Of a stretch of 64,000 nucleotides of DNA, positions 26,529 to 64,000 are shown one piece after another (the first letter of the stretch is position 1; each line of letters starts with the position of its first letter). The notes beneath the pieces are model-generated. The model was not told the DNA's origin. It did not search any database and worked only from the letters and a program-made list of their open reading frames with translations. Made by a program: the position numbers and the translations under genes. The stretch is from Anseranas semipalmata (Eukaryota; Chordata; Aves; Anseriformes; Anseranatidae). The stretch is taken from positions 303,105 to 367,104 of the forward strand of contig VXAA01003926.1 of assembly GCA_013399115.1 (NCBI GenBank), given 5' to 3'.

Positions 26529-26900
26529 CCAAACAAGATGGTGGCCATCAGCCGCTTCCGCCTTGCCTTCGGCACGGCCGAGCCCTAGCGCGCAGGCGCA
26601 GAGGCGGCCCCCGGGCAGGTGTCAGGCCCCGCGCCGTGTGCGCGTGCGCAGAAGGCGTCCCGCAGCGCCCCCGCAGGTGCACCTTGCCGCTGCGCGCTTG
26701 CGCAGGAGCGCCCTACAGGTGCCCCCTCCCCCTGTGCTATATCTGAGTACGCCGCGGAGCGCACGTATAAGCGGGCGCTTCACGCCTTCTGCCTTCCGCG
26801 GATCCTTCCGCCGGCCCCAAAGGCGGCACTTACGGCTTAAGGCTCAGCTCGCTTGAGGCAGCAATAGAAACGACACGGCGCGTTGCGGCCTAACACGTGT
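26529..26900. promoter_or_regulatory. Second CpG-rich block with NRF1-like palindromes, YY1-like site and TATA-like element
   Basis: A separate CpG-rich segment about 300-650 bases upstream of the likely KDM3A start. It contains a YY1-like AAGATGGTGGCC (26535-26546), three NRF1-like palindromes (26590-26600, 26640-26649, 26694-26704), three CAGGTG words, a TATAAG at 26766-26771 and a CACGTG E-box at 26894-26899. It could be a distal part of the KDM3A promoter, an alternative start, or the promoter of a divergent transcript. No protein-coding exon is visible next to it; the YY1-like site overlaps a 16-codon open frame (26538-26588) that is unlikely to be a gene. Confidence 0.55.
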
Positions 26901-26989
26901 TTATGTTTCCATTTAGCCCCGTTTTTTGGCTCTTTGTGGCCGCGGGCGGCCTGGAGGACTCTTTCCCTCGAAGCTTTGCGGAAGGATAC

Positions 26990-27321
26990 TCATTCTTAAG
27001 CCTCCATACGCTGACCGACCGTTTCGAGGCGGGGCCAGGAGCTCAGTCACCGCCCCTCCGGGCCAATCGCAGCGGGAGGCTTGCCGCGAGCCCCGCCCCG
27101 TTTGCGAGAGGGAACCAATGGGAAGCGAGGAGAAGGAGCGGCGGGGGCGGGCCGGGCGGCTGAGGGGGCGTGTGCTGGAGCGCGGGGCCGAGTAGTAGCG
27201 CTCGCCGCAGCGGCGGTTGCTGGGGGCGGCGGAGGGGAAGCGCCGCGATCGCGGGACCCGGGCGCCGTGTGGAGGCGACGGGGGAGAGGCGAGGGCGGGG
27301 GGAGCCGGGTTCGGGCTTGGC
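26990..27321 (+). promoter_or_regulatory. KDM3A: KDM3A CpG-island promoter and start of untranslated exon 1
   Basis: GC- and CpG-rich block directly upstream of the gap and the start codon. It has two CCAAT boxes, 27063-27067 (CCAATCGC) and 27115-27119 (CCAATGGG), 52 bases apart, and several GC boxes (about 27050, 27091-27100 and 27141-27154). There is no clear TATA box, which fits a housekeeping-type promoter. From distance rules, transcription probably starts at about 27180-27215; the block running into the gap from there would be exon 1. The exon 1 donor cannot be seen because of the gap, and whether exon 1 and exon 2 are separate here is inferred from mammalian KDM3A. A GCGTG hypoxia-response core sits at 27168-27172. 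Confidence 0.75.
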
Positions 27322-27644
27322 NNNNNNNNNNNNNNNNNNNNNNNNNNNNNNNNNNNNNNNNNNNNNNNNNNNNNNNNNNNNNNNNNNNNNNNNNNNNNNN
27401 NNNNNNNNNNNNNNNNNNNNNNNNNNNNNNNNNNNNNNNNNNNNNNNNNNNNNNNNNNNNNNNNNNNNNNNNNNNNNNNNNNNNNNNNNNNNNNNNNNNN
27501 NNNNNNNNNNNNNNNNNNNNNNNNNNNNNNNNNNNNNNNNNNNNNNNNNNNNNNNNNNNNNNNNNNNNNNNNNNNNNNNNNNNNNNNNNNNNNNNNNNNN
27601 NNNNNNNNNNNNNNNNNNNNNNNNNNNNNNNNNNNNNNNNNNNN
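27322..27644. other. Assembly gap, 323 N
   Basis: Run of N inside the KDM3A CpG island. It hides the rest of untranslated exon 1, possibly its donor, and the sequence just before exon 2. The surrounding GC-rich sequence explains why it did not assemble. Open frames running through it are artefacts. Confidence 0.99.
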
Positions 27645-27668
27645 GCCTTGGTCCCGGGAGGCCTCCCC

Positions 27669-27677
27669 ATGAGTTAA
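27669..27677 (+). promoter_or_regulatory. KDM3A: Minimal upstream open frame (Met-Ser-stop) just before the KDM3A start codon
   Basis: ATG AGT TAA occupies 27669-27677 and the main ATG is at 27679-27681, in another frame. The upstream ATG has C at -3 and A at +4, a weaker context than the main ATG (A at -3, G at +4). Leaky scanning would mostly pass it, and termination one base before the main start could allow short-range reinitiation. Confidence 0.6.
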
Positions 27678-27678
27678 A

Positions 27679-58466
<30,788 letters not shown>

Positions 58467-59515
58467 AGTAGAAAGCCTTAACCACACACTATGAAACAGA
58501 AGCGCTGGCAGCTGTTTTAACTACTCAGTCAGGACCTCTGTGGACTTTGAGATTATATGAATGTTACCTCATCTTCCTTTCAGCAGTACCAGAGGATCGT
58601 GGTACTATGTTCTGTGTATTCTTCCAATGTTTACAAACCTGATATGTATATGTAGTAATATGTATGGACTGTGGCATACTGTGAATGCTCAGTTGCAATA
58701 GAACTTTATATGGAGTTGCTCTCCAAACTGTACAAAATACCTCCTATAGAACTGTCGGAAGCTATTCCAAATTACTCATTTGAAAAATATTATCCAAGGC
58801 GTTGTAAAGCTCCAATTTTTAAAATTTATTTCAGGGTGGGAGGAAGTATGGAGTCACCCAATTTAATAACCAATTTACATAAAAATAAACTAAGAATGCT
58901 GTTCTGTAATTTCACATTAACATAGAACTAGCATTTAAAAGTAGCTTTAAGCTATTGTATAGTAACATAGAGATGGGGATTAACCATCTTTAGGTAAATG
59001 TATTTAAATTTCTAAATGTTAAAAGAAACTTTTAATCAAATGTCTTCTGTTTGAAACTGATCTTTAATTTGAACTTATGATTAATTCTCTGGTTTTTAAC
59101 ACTGAATGGTCTACATAAAATTCTTCTATTTCAGATATTGCTCCTTGCCCAGCTTCTTCAGTTGACTCTTTAAAATGTAATTAATTTGGTGCAGTGCTTT
59201 GAAATGCAAAAGCAAATTGTGTATCATACTGTTCATACAGTTTTTTAAAGTATCTGAAAGCTTAGAGTATTTAATTTAGTGATAGATCTGTTTATAGCTT
59301 TTTTTGGTTAACCAAAACGTGGCTTGGCTTGATTACTGTTTCTCAACCAATACTGGTACAATGGTCTATATCAAATGAGTTTTGCAGCTTCAGTCTTAAA
59401 AAGCACATTGCTTTAACATTAGACTGAAAACATCATAAATTGTAAAAACAAGCAGAGGAGAAGTGCATCTGTCATCTACTGAGATAAGCTGAAATAAAAT
59501 CAACTTTTCTATTCC
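58467..59515 (+). other. KDM3A: KDM3A 3' untranslated region with candidate poly(A) signals
   Basis: AT-rich sequence after the stop codon, typical of a vertebrate 3' UTR. AATAAA hexamers occur at 58884-58889 and 59493-59498. The second is followed by a T-rich stretch and is the better end, giving a 3' UTR of about 1.05 kb; the first would give about 0.4 kb. A further AATAAA at 60465-60470 would extend it to about 2 kb. The end point is inferred from hexamers only. Confidence 0.55.
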
Positions 59516-62420
59516 TCAGTGCCCTTTTCAGCACTGAAATGCACAGGGATAGCTGTTGGGATGAGCCGGGTGGGATGGGAACCTTGTTAGCCAGAAGTTG
59601 CTCTTCTGAACTTCAGGTTACAAGGTGACAAACTGTAAATTCCCCTGCCCACAGTACTCACCTGCTACTAATGATCACCATTAACTCTTCTGTTGCAGGT
59701 GGCAGTATTTTTTTATTTTTATTTTTTAGAGAAACTTCCTCTTATATATTTGTCAGTATTGGAACTGGAGCTGAGATTGTACTGACTTGCAGGGAGCAAG
59801 AGTCTCTTAATCAACCTAGCATACAGGGGGCTGACAAAAGGTTTCTCTACTGTGAATAGGTACACTTACTTCCTTTTGTCCTAAAACTGAGGCAAAAGCA
59901 GGCACCCAGAACTAAAGAAGCAACACGAAAACATCAATTAACTTGACTGTGTGGTTATTGCTTCAACAGCATGGCCCAGATGTGTGTATGTCTTCAGTGG
60001 CCTGCTCCAGGGGAGGCTGTCTTGTGTGTGACCTGTAGATCTTTGTGACCACTTACAGCTGGGGTAGCCAGTGGCTCTGTCTGCTTTTCTCTGTGGAAGA
60101 GGCATTCAACAACACAATCCATAATGCTGGGTGTGGAATTTAGGTAGTTGTGAGTCAGTACAAGCACTGTGCTGCTCCTTGTGCAGCCAAATGTTCCAAT
60201 TCACTTAGCTTCTGCTGCTAGCTTAAATTCTGCTGAAAAACTCCATGTCTCTGCTGTGTTCAGTGAGAATTTCCTTCCATCTTTACTTGCTGAGGTCTGG
60301 CTGACAGTAAATAGACTGGCCTGTTTCTAGTTGCCTGAGCTGGCTTCTGCAAGGAGAAACAAAATGTTGATTTGGGACTTCGTTTGAACTAGATAAGTGT
60401 CCTTCAAGACAAGGCACTGTTTCAGATTAATGTTCTTTCTTGCAGTAGCAAGTTAAGTAAATGAAATAAAGCAGTTTAATTGCTTTTCTTGGATCCAGTT
60501 AGAGTACGTGTGGGGAGCTGGCATGCAGGTATCTTACCACCTAGCTAGTGAAGTGAGTCATGCTGATTTTATACACACAAATGTGCATGTACCTATGAAG
60601 AGACACATTGTTGAAGCTGGATTTTGAACTTTTGTACCACTGCTGTTAGTTTTTATCCCAGCCTTCAACTACTGCACCTTACTTTCCAAGTGCTTTTTCT
60701 TCCTTTGTGATCTGTCCTGTCTGGATTGTTAAAACTGCAGGAAACAAATTGTCCTGTTTCAGTTCTTGTTACCTTTGCAGTGGAAAGGGCACACTTGAGT
60801 TTGGTACTCCAACCCTGGGCACAAACCCTGAAGCATTAGGGTTACACTGGCTGCTGGGATACATGCTTGTTTGCTGCTCTCCAGCATAAGGGTGAATGGT
60901 GCTTGGCTCCTCCTTGCTTTTTATGGCTGAAACTGGAAGTTGTTGGGCAACACCCAGGTTTCTGTTGGGTGCCTTATCTGTTCTTCTACCCTTGCTGTTG
61001 GAAAACAAGCATAGGCTTAATTTTCTTTTGGCAAGTCTTAACTGTTTCCTTTGTCAACACCTCAGGAGCATCACAAGCGTGTTCAGGTGAGGGATAAACA
61101 CGGTGGGTATTTGCTTTGCACGCTGCCTTTTGTGAGTCAAGACACTAGTTTTGCCTGAAGTTTTTCTCTGGGAGGAGAAGGGTCTCTCCTTGTGTTTTGG
61201 ACTCTTCTGCCCCTACCACTGTGCCATTTAAACAGCAGATGACTCTTCACAAGTTGTGGGGATGGTGCCGGAGTAGTACCAGGCATGACTAAGATGCTGT
61301 TAGCACAGCTGAAGTGAACTCCCCTTTCAGTTCAGTACTTCAGTGCCAGACACAGACCTGGCTGGTGGCTGTCTGCCTGCAGAACTGGCCTATTCTGTTA
61401 CTGGCTGTGCAGCTGAGCAGAGCAGGTAACAGATGCTGCTTTTCAGCTGTGGTGGGCCACAACTGTTCTCCTCAGAGGTGTTGTGGGTACCAGGTTTAAT
61501 TTTATAAATCTTGAAAGACTGAAAAATTTAACTGGGATTAGTTCTGATCAACTGCAGTCAGTCTTCACCTTCCTCTTTGACTACCTAAGCACACCAGCTG
61601 GAGGTGTTAACCTGTCCCCAAGTCCTCTGCCTTCAGGCAGCAGCTGAAGAGATGAGGCTGACAAAGAGGAAGGCCTGTGCCAGTGTGGATCCTCCCTCCT
61701 CCTGTTACCAGCCTGGCTCCCAGGAAGCACAGAACTGCAGGAGGTGGCAGGGTGTCATCTACCTTCCACGTTTACCTGGAAAAGGGAAACCTGGCAGCCT
61801 GATACTGGCTCTGCTAAACAAGACTCCCCTGGTGAACATATGATGCCTAGACAGCACTGGAAGAGAACACATTTAACAGCTGCTCTGACAAAGCTTTTCT
61901 TTAACTGTGCTATGAAGTCCTAAATGCAATGAGTTCTGTAAAACCAAGAGAGAGTTGTTACAGGGGGATATGTTTTGTGAAAACAGTTGGAAGTGATGCA
62001 AATTAACAGTTACTCCTGTGCATCAATTTAAGAGCAGCTTTAATAAAATTTGTAGTGAGTCAGAAAAACAAAGATCCTATACCACTGAAGGTTTTTGGTA
62101 GCAGATTAAGCCAAAGTGCCCTTTAGGGAAAGATGATACTTGAAGCTAAGAATATACTTCAAGACTTTAACTAAAAATACATAACAACACCCTTGCCATT
62201 TCACCATAGACTTTCACAGGTGATAGAGGCTGAACAGAAAACGATAAAATACTCTACAGACTGCAGTCCCCAAGTATATTACAGTAGTTTCTTGGAGAAT
62301 ATAGTCCCCAGGCAAAAACAAATATATAATATATTACATAAAGTATTCTCACGTATTAAATTTTGCATTTTCCCACTCCAGGAAAAAAAAAAAGGCAAAC
62401 TGTACACATTCCTTTCCTCC
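59516..62420. other. Tail-to-tail interval between KDM3A and CHMP3
   Basis: No exon or clear repeat is visible. The right part must include the CHMP3 3' UTR, read on the - strand from 62420 downwards. The first - strand poly(A)-like hexamer I see is ATTAAA near 62037-62042, with no perfect AATAAA nearby, so its true end is uncertain. Long alternative 3' UTRs from the two genes could meet or overlap here. Confidence 0.5.
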
Positions 62421-62554
62421 TTAGCTACGGAGGGTAGCTAATCGTGACTGCATTGCTTCAATGTCTTCCTCCTCATCAACAGCAGCAGCCGCTCCCATGG
62501 GCTCTGGCTCCGGAAGAGCATCTGTGACTTTACTAGGTGCTTTACCCAAGGCCC
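62421..62554 (-). CDS. CHMP3: Charged multivesicular body protein 3, last coding exon
   Basis: Encodes the C-terminus of the ESCRT-III subunit CHMP3 (VPS24). It starts after a TTTACAG acceptor with GALGKAPSKVTDALPEPEP and ends AMQSRLATLRS, stop TAA at 62421-62423. The last block fits the MIT-interacting motif with which CHMP proteins bind VPS4 and deubiquitinases (conserved R-L-x-x-L-R). The acidic stretch before it, VDEEEDIEAM, is shorter than the Glu-rich run of human CHMP3. The split glycine codon joins in phase with the exon at 63543-63657. The protein acts at endosomes and the midbody in membrane scission. Confidence 0.93.
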
Positions 62555-63542
62555 CTGTAAACAACATAAGAAGACCCCTCAGTGTGCATTAAATCTTAAT
62601 TTGATAATCAGCTGCTTTTGGGTACCTAAATTTAAAATAATGCAGCCAGCCACTGTTTGATTTCCTACGCCCCGGGCTGTTGGCTGATGCTGTTGTACTT
62701 GTCAGGCTCCTGCTGGATACGGCTCTGGTAAGAAAAGCCGCGCTCTGCGCCTCTCCCTTCTTGCTCCCCGTGCCGCTGTACTGCTCAGCTGCTCCCCCAC
62801 GCACCAGCCCGCTGCCCAGCAGGAAGGGAGCTCCTCCGAGCGAGGGAACACGATGCAAGAAAGCAAAGCAAAGCAGGACATGGAAAAACAACAGAGGGCA
62901 ACACGCCAGCAGCAGCTCACGAGGCAAGAGCAAGCTGCAGGTCAGCAGCTGGGGCACTTTGCAGCCAATAGTTTACAGCTGAACGCTGCTCTGGTATTTA
63001 CAGTTATCAGCCTGTTTTCATAAGAAATTCAGGTAAATGCATTCTAAGCATTACTTAAGTCAAATAACTAAAAGAGTAGCTCATCACTTCATGAGGTGTG
63101 AGCCAGAAGGTTTTGTTTGGTTTTTATTCAACAACTCAAGATGCTAACACAGCCTAAGAATTGAGCCAATGAAGCAAAGTTGATTTCCTGGCTTCATTAA
63201 TAATAGTGTAGCTATTCAGTCCTATAAATTTTACCTTGTTAAAAGGATGCACTACAGACAAACACCAATCTGTTAAAGCCTGAATGACAGAACTGCACAG
63301 AATTCTGTGCAGACAGCTGATGCTTTATTATTTATGCTTCACTGAACCTCGCTGGCCTTCGCCGCCTGCATTCCCTGAGAAACCAGTTTGTCAGGGCACT
63401 CTTTGCCTATTAGCAAAGGCAAAGACACCACTGGGAGGCCACGGTTGTCAAGTCAGACCAGATGAAGGTTTAAATTGCAGCACCTTGTTATTTGAGAGAG
63501 CAGGAGCAAGACTCCACACTCTGCAAACACACGCAGACTCAC

Positions 63543-63657
63543 CAGCTGTAATTTCAAAAAGGATTTTGTCAATTTCCATCTCTGCTTCCTCCTCCATTTC
63601 CTCCTCATCCTCCATGCTTTCAAAGGTGTCCTCTAGCATCTCCTCTATGATGCCAGC
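63543..63657 (-). CDS. CHMP3: Charged multivesicular body protein 3, penultimate coding exon
   Basis: On the - strand a TGTTAG acceptor is followed by AGIIEEMLEDTFESMEDEEE and EMEIDKILFEITAG, ending at a GTGAGT donor; 115 bases, phase 0 in and phase 1 out. The sequence is nearly identical to the alpha-5 and linker region of human CHMP3, which has DDQEEM where this has EDEEEM. The intron to the last exon is 62555-63542. The five-prime exons, including the basic N-terminal helices, lie beyond the right edge; none is visible in 63658-64000. Confidence 0.95.
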
Positions 63658-64000
63658 CTAACAGGAAACAAAAAGGCAGCACGTGATGTCCTTGCACACA
63701 GCAGAGAGGACAGCTCCCACTTTCACTATCAGATTATGCCTATCCAGGCATTTAACAACTGCTGCAGGCATGCCGCTGGCTTGCTGCTCAGGCTTTTCTG
63801 AACAAGGCTGTTCTGCTGCATGAGGGCTGGCCCACATGCTCGCCTACATTTTAAGCACGCATCCATACAACCGGTGCACAAGAAAAACAGTAAGAGACCT
63901 GAGGATTAAATGTGTGTTCTCACCTTCAGACCCTGCAGTTATTATTCACTGTCATTGCATCTCTAAATGTCTACAACCCAGGTTCCTGCAAGTCTGCAGT

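Noticed and set aside
63658..64000. Another CHMP3 exon at the right edge
   Set aside because: A GTGAGA donor-like site on the - strand near 63920 is preceded by a sequence that does not encode CHMP3 residues.

Overview
This is vertebrate, almost certainly avian, nuclear DNA. The genes have short exons and long introns with GT-AG (twice GC-AG) splice sites. There are CpG-island promoters, two clear CR1 LINE fragments of the kind common in birds and other sauropsids, and a few old MIR-like SINE relics. Genes are compact: the main gene takes about 31 kb. I see no bacterial, phage, CRISPR or viral content. The species cannot be named from the sequence alone.

The window is built around one complete gene. 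From about 27.2 kb to 59.5 kb on the + strand lies KDM3A (JMJD1A), the JmjC histone H3K9me1/me2 demethylase. I placed 25 coding exons by frame, splice site and protein similarity. They join without a frame break into 1328 codons plus a stop; the human protein has 1321. The six-cysteine zinc finger, the LXXLL motif and the iron ligands H1127, D1129 and H1256 are all present. The promoter is a CpG island with two CCAAT boxes and several GC boxes, interrupted by a 323-base gap (27322-27644) that hides the end of the untranslated first exon.

Downstream, in tail-to-tail orientation, the last two coding exons of CHMP3 (an ESCRT-III subunit) lie on the - strand at 62421-63657. The gene starts beyond the right edge. 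KDM3A next to CHMP3 is the usual amniote order.

The left 26 kb has no coding exon I can support. It holds an orphan CpG island at about 9.25-9.69 kb beside a 445-base gap (9689-10133), a CR1 fragment, ancient SINE relics, microsatellites and candidate regulatory clusters. In mammals REEP1 lies on this side, pointing away from KDM3A, so the orphan island could be its promoter; this is inference, because no REEP1 exon was seen.

Most notable for follow-up: two GC-AG introns in one gene, one of them an 83-base intron whose retention would keep all iron ligands but cut the C-terminus; a 10-base AP-1-type word seen five times in the 26 kb upstream of KDM3A; a cluster of four TAATCC sites near 18.4 kb; and a degenerate tandem array of NRF1-like palindromes upstream of the KDM3A promoter.
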